This document shows positions 46,899 to 56,733 of a DNA stretch of 64,000 bases, piece by piece (the first letter of the stretch is position 1; each line of letters starts with the position of its first letter). Location of the stretch: the NCBI GenBank assembly GCA_963697285.1, contig CAVONI010000016.1:29684-93683 (forward strand), given 5' to 3'. This DNA comes from JAEUQQ01 sp963697285 (GTDB lineage Bacteria; Acidobacteriota; Vicinamibacteria; Vicinamibacterales; JAFNAJ01). The notes below the pieces were generated by a model. That model worked only from the letters and a program-made list of their open reading frames with translations. It was not told where the DNA came from and did no database searches. Both the position numbers and the translations under genes were made by a program.

Positions 46899-48386
46899 AT
46901 GGTGACGGGAACCCTCGACGGCTCGTCTTCGTCCCTGACCGCTGCCTCACCCAGGACACCCTTGGCTGCTTCCGCCCCCTCTCCGCGTGTTTCGACGCGC
47001 TACGACCGCTCGATCGTCGAGGGCCCGCTCCGCGCTGCGGTGTGGAAAATCGCGTGGCCCACCATGCTGACGAACATCATCGGCGGGATGCAGGGCCTCA
47101 TCGACCACGTGCTGGTCGGCAACCTCGTCGGTTTCAACGGCAACGCCGCCATCGGCGTCTCGTGGCAGATCTTCATCGTCGTGATCGTGTTCATCACGTC
47201 GCTGTTCACCGGCATGAGCGTCCTCGTCGCGCGCTTCGCCGGCGCGGGCGACGTCGAGGCCGTCGACCGCACCGTCTACCAGGCCTTCCTGACCGCCATC
47301 GGCATCTCGCTGTTCGTCATGGCGCCGGCGGGATACTTCCTGTCGCCCCTGCTGCTCGACTTCGTGAACGCCGCGCCGGCCGTGAAGGCCGAGGCCCTGC
47401 CGTTCCTGCGCGTGATGTTCATGTTCAGCAGCGGGATGCTGGTCTTCTTCATGCTGGGCGGCGCACTGCGGTCGGCAGGCGACGCGCGCACGCCGATGGC
47501 GCTCGGCCTGGTGATGACCGTGCTGAACATCCTGCTGAACGTCGTCCTGATCCGTGGTGCGGGTCCGATTCCGGCGTTCGGAACGCGCGGCTCGGCCATC
47601 GGCACGTGCATCGCCTCGGGTCTCGTGTCGAGCTACGCGCTCGTGAAACTGTGGGGCGGCGGCTGGGTGGTGTCGTTCCCGCGGCATGGCGGGCTCGGCC
47701 CCGACTGGACGATCATCCGGTCGCTGTTTCGATTCGGGTTGCCGACGGGCGTCCAGGGCATCGCGATGAACGTGGGCGGCGTGTTCATGCTCGCGTTCAT
47801 CGGATCGCTGGCGCAGAGCGCGGCCGCGCAGGCGGCCTTCGCGGTGTCGTACTCGCAGTTGTTCTCGCTGGTCACGTGGACGTCGGTGGGCCTGATGGGC
47901 GCGGCGGCCGCCGTCGCGGGGCAGAACCTCGGGGCAGGACATCCCGATCGCGCCGACGAAGCAGTCCACGTGGCGGCGCGCATCGGCGTGACGAGCGCGG
48001 CCATCGTCGGCGCCTTCTTCATGTTCGTACCGCGCCAGTTGCTGGCTGCGTTCGGCATGAACGATCCGGCCGTCGTCGAGATCGGCACGCAGTTGCTGCG
48101 GGTGCTCAGCGTGTCGGGGCTTTTCATCGCGGTGGCGCTCACGTACACCGGCGGCCTGCAGGGCACCGGTGACACCCGGAGCCCGCTCTACATCTCGGTC
48201 GTCTCGCAGGTACTCGTGCCATTGGGGATCTGCTTCGTGATCCAGCAGGCGTCAATCCTGCAGCCGTTGCACATCTGGATGGCGATCCTCGTCGGCCACG
48301 TGACGCGCTGCGTGCTCAGCGTGCTGCGCTTCAACCAGGGGCGCTGGCGGACCATTGCGGTCGATATCGGCGGCGCCAGGGCCTGA
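46899..48386 (+). CDS. MATE family efflux transporter
   Basis: Inner-membrane antiporter of 495 residues with 12 predicted segments in two similar halves. The first 40 residues are a Ser/Pro/Ala-rich tail. Family marks: PTMLTNIIGGMQGLIDHVLV (about 55), GGALRSAGDARTPM in the first half (about 190) and GGLQGTGDTRSPLYISVVSQ in the second (about 415). MATE proteins export cationic drugs, dyes or metabolites with Na+ or H+. Substrate unknown. It is followed by a tandem REP-A block and a convergent DNA polymerase gene. Confidence 0.92.
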   Translation: MVTGTLDGSSSSLTAASPRTPLAASAPSPRVSTRYDRSIVEGPLRAAVWKIAWPTMLTNIIGGMQGLIDHVLVGNLVGFNGNAAIGVSWQIFIVVIVFITSLFTGMSVLVARFAGAGDVEAVDRTVYQAFLTAIGISLFVMAPAGYFLSPLLLDFVNAAPAVKAEALPFLRVMFMFSSGMLVFFMLGGALRSAGDARTPMALGLVMTVLNILLNVVLIRGAGPIPAFGTRGSAIGTCIASGLVSSYALVKLWGGGWVVSFPRHGGLGPDWTIIRSLFRFGLPTGVQGIAMNVGGVFMLAFIGSLAQSAAAQAAFAVSYSQLFSLVTWTSVGLMGAAAAVAGQNLGAGHPDRADEAVHVAARIGVTSAAIVGAFFMFVPRQLLAAFGMNDPAVVEIGTQLLRVLSVSGLFIAVALTYTGGLQGTGDTRSPLYISVVSQVLVPLGICFVIQQASILQPLHIWMAILVGHVTRCVLSVLRFNQGRWRTIAVDIGGARA

Positions 48387-48393
48387 CGTGCGC

Positions 48394-48447
48394 CCGGGCC
48401 GCGCAGGGGCGCGGCCGTCCGGGCCGCGCAGGGGCGCGGCCCCTACG
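48394..48447 (-). repeat. Tandem REP-A copies; one supplies the polymerase stop
   Basis: Two adjacent copies on the minus strand: CCGTAGGGGCCGCGCCCC (from 48447) / GCGCGGCCC, and a second, shortened copy toward 48,394. The TAG at 48445-48443 is the stop codon of the family B DNA polymerase gene. Confidence 0.8.
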
Positions 48448-50788
48448 GAAGTACGGAACCCGTCAGGATGGTCTGCACCCTGTCGAGGGGGCGCGGGAAC
48501 AGCGACAGCTGGGCGGGATCGTCGAAGACGGCGTCGAAGTCGTCGGGCGTGAACGCCCGCGCCAGCCGCTCCGCGAACGTGTCGCGCAGCACGCGCACGT
48601 AGTGCTCCACGTCGTAGTCTCGCGGATCGTCCTCGCCGACGAGACGTCCTGACCCCCGCGACGTCCGGTAGACGCGCACCCGTTCGCCGGCGTTCCACGA
48701 CCGGCGTCCGCTCGCGAGCATCGCTTCGTACGCCAGCTCGCGCCGCTCGTCGCGCACGGCCCGAGGTACTCCTCCGGCGTCTTCGTCAGGCGCACGCGCG
48801 ACGAGACGTCGCGCGTCGGCAGCTCGCGCCGGCGCAGCGCGTCGACGGTGGCGCGATACGTCGCGCGAACGCCCGCCGACGTCGCCCGCGAGCAGGCACT
48901 CGATGCGCGCGGCGCAGGAAGGCCTCGCCGAACGGCTCGGCGCGGCTCGATCGGAACGCCGACGCCGCGCAGCACGCAGCGCGCCGTCGTAGCCGAGCAG
49001 CGCGTAGTTCTTCGGCTCGTGCGACAGCATCGCGCGATAGCGTCCTTCGAACTCGAGCTGCACGAGCGGCGGCAGCAGCGCGGCGACCTCGGCGACGACG
49101 CGCCGCTCGTCGGCTTCGGTCCATCCCTCGGGCACCGCGAAGTAGACGCCGTCGGTGTCGGCCTCGAGCAGCGTGACGCCGCGCGCCGCGAGCTCGCGGC
49201 ACATCAGGTCGAGCATCTCGCGCCCGCGGCGCGTGACCTCGTTGGCGGCGTGCACGTCGGCGAAGCGCGTGAGCCCGCCGCCCGCCGCCAGGTAGCCGTA
49301 CGCGGAGTTGACGACGAGCTTCATCGCCGCCGACATCGCCTCGTGCGTGTGGCGCTCGGCCGAGCCCGGCGCGCGCGGCCTGCGCGTCGGCCTTCGCCGC
49401 CAGCCGGCGCTCGACCAGCCGATCGACGAGCGCGAGCATCGCGCCGAGCTGGTCGCGCGCCGGGCCGATGCGGTACGCGCGCATCAGCGACGGATACAGG
49501 CTCGCGACGTCGGCCTTGACGACGCGGTGCGCGACGCCCGTCGCGAACAGGTGCAGCGCGGCACCGGTGTGCGGCGTGCCGTCGCCCGCCTCGTGCGCGG
49601 GCAGCGCCTTCCCCGCGCGCAGGTACGCGCGCACGAGCAGCGGATCGATCACGCCCGTCGCGGCGCCCGCGTCGGCGAGGCGCTCGTAGCGCCGCGGCGC
49701 CATGCGCGCGAGCGCGAACGCCGCGCCGCCGAGCAGCGCGCGAGAGCGCGGCGACCTCCTCGACGTCGGCGGTGGCGTAGCGGCGCACGCGCGCCGGGTC
49801 GCGGCGGAACACCTGCGTAGACCTGGTCGCCCCGGATGTAGCTCGCGGTCGGGCCGCAGCGATGCCGAAGTGCCGCGCGACCGCCTTGAGGCCGTGACCC
49901 GGGCAGGTCGCGCGTCGAGAAGTCGTGCCGCAGCACCGCGTCGAGCGTGTCGATCAGCTCGCGTCCCGGCGCCACGAACCGCACGCGGTCGCCCGCTCGC
50001 TCCCGGCGCGGCGCCGACGCCGCGGCGCGCCGGCGCGCTGCCGCAGGCCCGGCGCCGCCGAGGCGCCCGAGCGCGAGCGGCACGCCGAGCATCGCGCGCG
50101 CGCCGATGCGAGGAACGGCAGGTCGAAGCCGTGCAGGTTGTGGTTCTCGATCACGTCGGGATCGGCGTCGCGGATCGCGCGCGACGAGCCGCGCGATCAG
50201 GTCGGCCTCCGCCGCGTCGTCTGTCGCCGGCGGCCTCGAGCACCGTCGTGCGTCCCGCCGGATCGCGCACCGCGATCATGAAGATCCGATCGCGCGTCGG
50301 CATCGAGCCCGGTGGTCTCGAGATCGAACTGCAGGCGGTGCAGCTCGTCGAACGCGAGGTCGCGGAAGTAGGTGCGACCCGTCGCGACGAGGTACTGCTC
50401 CTCGGGCGGCAGCACCAGCGCCGACGCCGTGCCAAGGTCGCGCAGGTGACCGACACGCCGCCCCGACCGACGCGCCGCGGCCGCGAGCACGGCCGACGCC
50501 AGCGCCTCGCCCGTATCAGCGCTCACCAGGTAGCGCAGCGTCCCGGGCCCGTCGAGTTCGCGGCACGTCACGCCGGCTCGCGGTCAGCGCGCTGGACGAC
50601 GAATCCTGCGCGTCAACGGCGAAGTCGACCAGCAGCCACGGCCGGAACCGATCCTCTTCGCGGACGAGCGCGCCGGTGTCGCGAAGACGGCGCCAGACGA
50701 ACGCCCGCCCATCGGGCTCGGCCCACACCGAGACGATGCCCGGTGTCGGATCCCATCCCCACAGCCATTCGCCTGTCGTCATCGTCAC
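48443..50788 (-). pseudogene. Family B DNA polymerase (PolB/Pol II-like), at least eight frameshifts
   Basis: 2,346 bases that together encode a normal-length (about 782 residue) family B polymerase, but in three frames. Order of recognisable parts: N-terminus GEWLWGWDPTPGIVSVWAEP (50,780), exonuclease motif FDLETTGLD (50,320), ExoII-type ENHNLHGFDLPFL (50,150), ExoIII region LRHDFSTRDLPG (49,930), motif A KADVASLYPSLM (49,520), motif B KLVVNSAYGYL (49,320), motif C LEADTDGVYF (49,160) and C-terminus VQTILTGSVLP (48,460). All catalytic motifs are intact and no internal stop is needed within any segment. Either the assembly is poor here or the gene is a young pseudogene. Such polymerases act in damage tolerance. 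Annotated as broken because it cannot be translated as given. Confidence 0.8.
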
Positions 50789-50854
50789 GTGCGCACAGGA
50801 GGGCGCGACGCCGGTCGGCGACCGACGCCGTCGTGCACCTGCTGCCCGGATGGA

Positions 50855-52024
50855 TCAACGCCCCGCGGGGATCGGGCGTCCGTGCCACGCGGCCAGCACC
50901 TCGGCCTCGCGTTCGGGCGGGAGTCCGGCGCGCAGCGCCGCCTGCCGCTCCGGTGGCTGACGATGGTAGTACTCCAGCGTCGCCTGCGCCGTGTCGGCCA
51001 GCGTCCTGAACGTCAGGCCGGCCCCGATGGCCTTGCTGCAGTCCATCCGCGCCCAGCCGGCGCTGTTGCCGCGTGGTGGCATCCACACGGGAAGGTCGGT
51101 GTACGGCCGCAGTTTTCGCTCGAGGATGAAATCGGCGTCGACCCACGTGTAGTGCGCGTCGCTGGTGGTAACCGCCTGGATCCCGTGCAGCATGCCCGCC
51201 ATGGTGAGGCCCGGACGAGGGCCGACGCAGTTGAACGTGCCGCTCGCGCGCTGCTCGCACAGGCGCACCATGAACTCCGCCATGTCACGTGCGTCGATGA
51301 AGGCGACCGGATCGTCCGGCGTGCCCGGCGCGAGCACCTCGCCTCCGCGCTCGATGCGCACGGGCCAATACGAGAAGCGATCCGTCAGGTCGCCGGGACC
51401 GACGATGAGACCGGGGCGCACGATGAGGGCGCGATCGCCGAACGCGTCGCGGGCCTCCATCTCGCAGCGTACCTTGAGCGGTCCGTACTGGCTCCCGACG
51501 GTGGTCGCGTTCGGATCGCCGGGCTCGTGGAGCGGGCCGTCTTCCTTGATCCCGATCTCGCGCCGGTTGGCGAAGGCCGACAGCGTGCTGACGAACACGT
51601 AACGGCCGGTGCTGTCGCGCAGCGCGGCCCCGGCCTCGCGCACCCAGCGCGGCAATTGCGCGGGGTTGTCGATGACGGCGTCCCACGTGCGCCCCTTCAG
51701 CGAGGCGTAGCCGTCTGGCGCGTTGCGGTCGCCGATCAGTTTCTCGACGGTCGGGAACAGCGACGCGTTGGTCTTGCCGCGATTGAAGAGCGTGACCTGG
51801 TGACCGCGCGCGAGCGCGTACTCGACCTGGTGCGGGCCGATGAATCCCGTTCCGCCGAGGATGAGGATCCGCAGCGGCTTGCCCGGCTCGGCCCGCGGTG
51901 GCGACGACGCCTTCGCCTGTGCCTGTGCCTGGGCGGCGGCCAGGGGACTCGCCAGCCCGTGCAACCCGATTGCCCCGCCAGCGAGTGCCGACGTCTTCAG
52001 AAAGGTTCGCCTGTCGAGTGCCAT
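50855..52024 (-). CDS. NAD-dependent epimerase/dehydratase with TAT signal
   Basis: Short-chain dehydrogenase/reductase of the extended type, 389 residues. The ATG at 52024 starts a twin-arginine signal (DRRTFLKTSALAGGAIG) ending near AAAQ. The Rossmann motif is LILGGTGFIGPHQVEYAL (about 52). The usual Tyr-x-x-x-Lys falls near SQYGPLKVRCE (Tyr, Lys at about 180-184). FNRG and VFVSTLSAFA are further fold markers. Exported NAD-binding proteins of this kind are common in Acidobacteriota and Planctomycetota; the substrate is probably a sugar nucleotide or glycoside but is not known. It is transcribed away from the polymerase gene's 5' end with a 66-base gap. Confidence 0.88.
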   Translation of the reverse strand: MALDRRTFLKTSALAGGAIGLHGLASPLAAAQAQAQAKASSPPRAEPGKPLRILILGGTGFIGPHQVEYALARGHQVTLFNRGKTNASLFPTVEKLIGDRNAPDGYASLKGRTWDAVIDNPAQLPRWVREAGAALRDSTGRYVFVSTLSAFANRREIGIKEDGPLHEPGDPNATTVGSQYGPLKVRCEMEARDAFGDRALIVRPGLIVGPGDLTDRFSYWPVRIERGGEVLAPGTPDDPVAFIDARDMAEFMVRLCEQRASGTFNCVGPRPGLTMAGMLHGIQAVTTSDAHYTWVDADFILERKLRPYTDLPVWMPPRGNSAGWARMDCSKAIGAGLTFRTLADTAQATLEYYHRQPPERQAALRAGLPPEREAEVLAAWHGRPIPAGR

Positions 52025-52096
52025 GTCCACGCTCCCGCGATGCGCGCAGGCTACCACGCCGACGGCACATCCCTCGTCATCACATCGAGGACATCA

Positions 52097-54814
52097 TCAC
52101 ATCGAGGACGCGGCAGCCCTTCCGAGGCGGGCGCGGCCGAGCGCCGACGCCAGCGCCTCGAGATTGATGGGCTTGGTCACGAAGTCGTCCATTCCGGCTT
52201 GCAGGCACATCTCGCGGTCGCCGGGCATGGCGTTGGCGGTGCAGGCGATCAACCAGGGGCGCGAGGCCGGTGACGGATAGGCGGCCACGACCCGACGGGC
52301 GACTTCGAGGCCGTCGATCTCGGGCATCTGCACGTCGAGCAGGACGATGTCGTAGGGGGCCCCGTCGAGGGCTGCCAGGGCCTGGGCGCCGTCATAGGCA
52401 AGGTCGGCCTGGCGTCCCAGCTTGCGCAACATCATCTGGGCGACTCGCCGGTTCACTTCGTTGTCTTCGGCCAGGAGGATTCGCTCCGGCCTGTCAACCA
52501 TCGCCGGGGGCGCCACGCCGACCTGCACACCGTCGAGCGGCCGTGCCGGCCGGGTCGCGGCGTCGTTGACAGACGCGCCCAGGGGCACCTCCGACAGCAC
52601 GCGGGCCAGCCTGTGCAGCAACTGTGCTGGCTTCACCGGCTTCGTTACGGCAGCGGCGAACTTGCGTCCCGGCCCTGTGGCCGCCTGCGGCATGAGGGCG
52701 ACAACGGGAATGCCGGCGCTTGCGAGAGCCTGGTGCAGATCGCGTCCTGCGGGATCTCCCGCCATCCCGTTTGGGCGCCAATCGAATAGCACCACGTCCA
52801 CCTGCAGAGACGACCCGACGAGATCGAGTGCCGCACCAGCCTCGTGTGCAGCGAACACCTCCATCCCCCATCGGCGCATCGTCTGGCCGAGGAGGTGCCG
52901 GCTGGTCGCGTTGCGGTCGACGATGAGCACGCTGCGGCCCTTCAGCGACGCTCGATCCGCATCGCGCTGAACGTCCGGCACCTCGGGCAGCGCGGCAAGC
53001 CGCGCGGTGAAGTGGAAGGTCGATCCCTGCCCGACACTGCTCTCGACCCAGATGCGGCCGCCCATGGCCTCGACCAGCCGCTGGCTGATGGCGAGGCCGA
53101 GACCGGTTCCGCCGAACTTCCGGGCGGTCGACGTGTCGAGTTGCGTGAACGACTCGAAGAGCCGATCGACCGCGTCGGCGGGAATCCCGATGCCGCTGTC
53201 GGTCACCGAGAACTGGATGCACGGCTCGCCGCTGCCCGCGTCGGGACACGTGCGCACCGTCACCACCACCTCGCCCCGGTCGGTGAACTTGATGGCGTTT
53301 CCGACCAGGTTGATCACGACCTGCCGCAACCGGTTCGCATCGCCGCGGAGGCGGCTCGGCGTGTCGGCGTCGATGTCGTACAGCAGCTCGAGACCCCGCT
53401 CGAAGGCGCGTGTGGCGCAGACGTCGAGCGCCCCTTCGATGCACTCGCGCAGGACGAACTCGCCTTCGTCGAGTGTCAGGTAGCCAGACTCGATCTTCGA
53501 GAAGTCGAGGATGTCGTTGATGATCGCGAGCAGCGCATTGCCGCTGGTGCCGATGGTCGCGGCCAGCTCGCGTTGCTCGATCGTGAGCGGAGAATCGAGC
53601 AGCAGGTTGGTCATGCCGACCACGCCATTCATGGGCGTTCTCAGCTCATGGCTCATCATCGCAAGGAACCGGCCCTTGGCGCGGTTGGCTTGCGTCGCCT
53701 CTCGTGCGAGTTCGCGGGCCTGCGTCGCGGCCTTCTCGAGCTGAGCATTGGCGTGGGTCAGTTGTGCGGTCATGCGCGCGGCGAGCACTTTGGCACGGCG
53801 CCGGGCACTGACGAGGGCAAGCGCAAGCAGGGTGCCGAGTACCGAGGCGAGACAGCCGCCCGCGAGCACCGCCATCGGCAGGGCCCGCGCCGTGAACGTG
53901 GCGAACTCGGCGCGCGACCGGAATTCGAACCGCCAGCGGCGCCCGTGGAGGTCGAGCGTTCCGTCGTGGACGAGCCCACGCGCTGCGCCGGCAGACGAGG
54001 TGGTGTCGTAGAGCGGGATCGTTCCGTCGGGTTGGCCGTCTTCGGTGATCGTGATGTCGAACTGCGAAATCGCGGTGTCGTCAAGTCCGCTGGTCAGTTC
54101 GGCGGTCCGCAGCGACGCATAGACCCAGCCACGGAGGGCAGCAGTCCGGCGCTCTGGAGTGTCGGTCGGAAGGCCGTCGCGGTAGACCGGCAGGAAGAGG
54201 AGAAACCCGGGCACCTCGTGGTTGCCCTCGATCACCTGCAGTCGCCTCGACAGGACTGCCTGCCCGCTGCGCATGGCCTCTTCGGCTGCAGATCGCCGGG
54301 TCACCCCGGACCCGACGTCGAGCCCAAGTGCCCCCCGGTTTCGCTCGGCCGGTTCGATTCGGGTCACGACGAACACCCAGGGATTCCCGCCTGCGCGTTC
54401 GACGGTGAAGTCCGGGGCGCCGTCGAGGCGCTCGCGCTGCTCCAGCGCACCGACCTCGTCACGGGTAACACGCTCGACATAGCCGAGGCCGACGACGCCG
54501 TCATGGAAGAACGGCTGGGTGGCCTTGACATAGGCAGCCCAGTCGCGCCGCGAGACGTCACCGCGGGCGTTGATCAACGTGCGCCCGCTCAGGACGGCCC
54601 GGTGGGCCGAGTCGAAGCGATCGGCGACCTTGTGCAGGACACGCTCGGTCAGCCGCTCGAACCTGGCGGCTTCAGCCTGCTGAACCTGGTGGTGGATGGC
54701 CAGCCACGACAGCAGCGTGAGCAGCAACGAGAGACCGAGGGTCGCCGCTGGCAGACGCCAACGATGCGAGGTGGCTGCTACGAGACCTTCCGACACCCTT
54801 CTTCTATCGGCCAC
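52097..54814 (-). CDS. CHASE-domain hybrid histidine kinase with two receiver domains
   Basis: Membrane sensor kinase of about 905 residues. No ATG fits; GTG at 54814 or 54796 (VSEGLVAATSHRW) precede TM1 (LGLSLLLTLLSWLAI, about 30). Domains: CHASE sensor (about 60-310, DWAAYVKATQPFFHDGVVGL), TM2 (about 345), HisKA with FLAMMSHELRTPMNGVVGMT (about 405), HATPase_c with NLVGNAIKFTDRGEV, DSGIGIP and GGTGLGLAISQ (about 495-610), receiver 1 (about 640-755, phosphoacceptor-like VVLFDW) and receiver 2 (about 785-900, IVLLDVQMPEIDG). Receiver 1 is less conserved. The long open frame upstream to 55327 runs antisense over the NfeD gene and is not used. Confidence 0.9.
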   Translation of the reverse strand: MADRRRVSEGLVAATSHRWRLPAATLGLSLLLTLLSWLAIHHQVQQAEAARFERLTERVLHKVADRFDSAHRAVLSGRTLINARGDVSRRDWAAYVKATQPFFHDGVVGLGYVERVTRDEVGALEQRERLDGAPDFTVERAGGNPWVFVVTRIEPAERNRGALGLDVGSGVTRRSAAEEAMRSGQAVLSRRLQVIEGNHEVPGFLLFLPVYRDGLPTDTPERRTAALRGWVYASLRTAELTSGLDDTAISQFDITITEDGQPDGTIPLYDTTSSAGAARGLVHDGTLDLHGRRWRFEFRSRAEFATFTARALPMAVLAGGCLASVLGTLLALALVSARRRAKVLAARMTAQLTHANAQLEKAATQARELAREATQANRAKGRFLAMMSHELRTPMNGVVGMTNLLLDSPLTIEQRELAATIGTSGNALLAIINDILDFSKIESGYLTLDEGEFVLRECIEGALDVCATRAFERGLELLYDIDADTPSRLRGDANRLRQVVINLVGNAIKFTDRGEVVVTVRTCPDAGSGEPCIQFSVTDSGIGIPADAVDRLFESFTQLDTSTARKFGGTGLGLAISQRLVEAMGGRIWVESSVGQGSTFHFTARLAALPEVPDVQRDADRASLKGRSVLIVDRNATSRHLLGQTMRRWGMEVFAAHEAGAALDLVGSSLQVDVVLFDWRPNGMAGDPAGRDLHQALASAGIPVVALMPQAATGPGRKFAAAVTKPVKPAQLLHRLARVLSEVPLGASVNDAATRPARPLDGVQVGVAPPAMVDRPERILLAEDNEVNRRVAQMMLRKLGRQADLAYDGAQALAALDGAPYDIVLLDVQMPEIDGLEVARRVVAAYPSPASRPWLIACTANAMPGDREMCLQAGMDDFVTKPINLEALASALGRARLGRAAASSM

Positions 54815-54937
54815 ACCCGGGCTATCCCACAGTGGCCGGCGACGGGAGCGGCAGAGGGCGGGTTTCGCCGGATTTCCGCCGTCGGCCACACGCGACGCCG
54901 GCACGTCGCGCGGCCAGCGGAGGCATACAATGGACAC

Positions 54938-55660
54938 ATGCGGGGTCGCGGCGCAGCAGGCCTGCTTGGTCTTGCGCTGCTTGTCGTGGGCAGCACGCCC
55001 GTGGGCTACCCCGTCGAAGCCGCGGCGCCCGTCGCCATCGTCGCGGAATACGACGGCATCATCCATCCCATCGCCACCGAGTTCATCGCCGACGCCATCG
55101 GGCGCGCCGACACGAGCGGAGCCGAAGTCACCATCCTCATCCTGCGGACGCCGGGTGGGCTCCTCGAGTCGACCCGCAGCATCGTGTCGCGAATCATCTC
55201 GGCACGCGCGCCCGTGGTGGTGTTCATCGGCCCGGCGGGCGGACGCGCCGCGTCGGCAGGATTCCTGATCACGCTCGCCGCCGATGTCGCCGTGATGGCG
55301 CCAGGCACGCACATCGGGGCCGCACATCCGGTCTCTGCCACCGGCGGCGAAACGAGTCCCTCAGAGACGATGGCAAAGAAGATCGCCGCTGATGCGGCCG
55401 CGTACGCGCGCACGCTCGCCGAGGCCCGCAAGCGGAACGCCACGCTTGCGGCCGAGGCCGTCACCGAGAGCCGAGCGTTCACGGCCACCGAGGCATTGAA
55501 CGCCGACCCACGCCTCATCGACTTCATGGCGCCCGACGTGGCCGACCTGCTGCGTCAACTCGACGGGCGGACGGTGACCAGGTTCGACGGCCGCACCGTC
55601 ACGCTGCACACCGCGGGCATCACCAGCGAGCGGATCGAGATCCCCACCAGAGCGCCATGA
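54938..55660 (+). CDS. NfeD-type ClpP-like membrane serine protease, C-terminally truncated
   Basis: Signal peptide plus ClpP-like protease domain, 240 residues. Catalytic Ser lies in GGRAASAGFLITLAAD (about 105) and the general-base Lys in SETMAKKIAADAAAYARTLA (about 145). Full-length NfeD proteins (about 430-460 residues) continue with a hydrophobic domain of four or five segments and a soluble NfeD domain. Here the frame ends GRTVTLHTAGITSERIEIPT, exactly where the membrane domain should begin, and the following DNA looks like another genome. The break marks a contig joint or a recombination point. Divergent from the CHASE kinase. Confidence 0.85.
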   Translation: MRGRGAAGLLGLALLVVGSTPVGYPVEAAAPVAIVAEYDGIIHPIATEFIADAIGRADTSGAEVTILILRTPGGLLESTRSIVSRIISARAPVVVFIGPAGGRAASAGFLITLAADVAVMAPGTHIGAAHPVSATGGETSPSETMAKKIAADAAAYARTLAEARKRNATLAAEAVTESRAFTATEALNADPRLIDFMAPDVADLLRQLDGRTVTRFDGRTVTLHTAGITSERIEIPTRAP

Positions 55661-56469
55661 GCGCAGCCACGGCAACGCAGTAGAACGTGACGGCAACCTG
55701 CACACCGCCACCGTAGAACTGTCCCCTCCCGACAGGTCAAGGACCGAACGTCCAGCTGAAGCCGGATCCGCCTGAAGCGGCACCAGCATGGCCAGCTCAT
55801 CAGCCGTTACAAAGCCGGTTAGTTAAGGGGCTGCATGCTGCCATGGAGCGATGAAGGGCTTCGTCACGACAGCGTGGGCTGGAGCAACACCAGCGGTGCG
55901 TCACAGGTCCGCCAGTCCCCGTCGGATAACCGGTCATGGACGCGCCAGTCTCAGCCCCTACCCAATAACGCCGCGGTACATGTTCTTCGGCGGGGGCTCA
56001 TAGCCCGCCTTGTCCTCGCCACAGCGCGCGCACGTCTGATAGTCGCCCTTCGGTCCTTCGACCTCAGGGTTGTGTCGGGACTCCCAGCGATGCCGCCCGA
56101 TCATGCAACGAATGTCACGCATGGTGCACCTCCCTCAGCGACCCACGACGCCATCTTCCACCCGTCACAGAGATCCCGCTTTGCCCGATCGGACTGGGGC
56201 CCACCCACTAGCCGCTGCTTGCTGCGCTTATCTGGCGCATGTGAAGGTGCGCGGGCCGTCGACCTAGTGGCGCCGAGTTCCACCCGCGTCTCATCGCCGC
56301 GAATCCAGCCTCTTTGATCCTGACGGACGCGCGAACCGCACAGGCCTCGCCCGTGGGTCGGGACTGGATCCGTGTCTGCTGCGGGAAATCCGGAGTCCGC
56401 GCCTATCCCGCGGTTGCCCGGAAGCGCATACTCGCAGGAGGAAGTCCGGCGCACTCAGGGGAGGTCGCC
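55661..56469. other. Gene-free stretch after the joint
   Basis: About 800 bases with no supportable gene. A short minus-strand frame reading SELAMLVPLQADPASAG-like sequence around 55,740-55,800 has the look of a coding remnant but I cannot name it. Confidence 0.5.
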
Positions 56470-56733
56470 GTGCCGCACTGGCGACGGAAGCAGCACATCG
56501 ACCCGCCCGACCCCGACACCTGCGAGCACAAGTGGCGGCTTCGAGACGTGACAATGGCGCTGCCGGGTCCCTACGTCTGCGAGGTGTGCGACCGGTGCGG
56601 CATGTTGCACCTGGACGGACCCGATGCGATCACCGGCCCGCCGACCAACGTGGCCGACGGTGCCGCCCTGCACCTGAAATCCGAACAGCGGCGCCTACAC
56701 GTGCACGATTCCCCCAGGCAGCTGCCGGACTAG
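56470..56733 (+). CDS. Small zinc-ribbon-like hypothetical protein
   Basis: 87 residues from a GTG at 56470 preceded by GGGGAGG with good spacing. CEHKW near residue 18 and CEVCDRCGM near 38 provide three or four cysteines plus His in a zinc-ribbon spacing, followed by a polar C-terminus ending PRQLPD. No export signal. I do not recognise the family; similar short proteins occur in Actinobacteria. The frame is open upstream to 56314 but that extension lacks a ribosome-binding site. Confidence 0.5.
   Translation: MPHWRRKQHIDPPDPDTCEHKWRLRDVTMALPGPYVCEVCDRCGMLHLDGPDAITGPPTNVADGAALHLKSEQRRLHVHDSPRQLPD

Noticed and set aside
54350..54362. tRNA T-loop-like GGTTCGATTC
   Set aside because: It lies in the coding part of the CHASE kinase and no cloverleaf surrounds it. 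No tRNA was found elsewhere.
52844..54937. Long plus-strand frame ahead of the NfeD start
   Set aside because: Antisense to the hybrid kinase. The NfeD gene starts at 54,938, where a signal peptide begins.
55835..56317. 160-codon frame after the joint
   Set aside because: No family resemblance, no convincing start and low-complexity composition.
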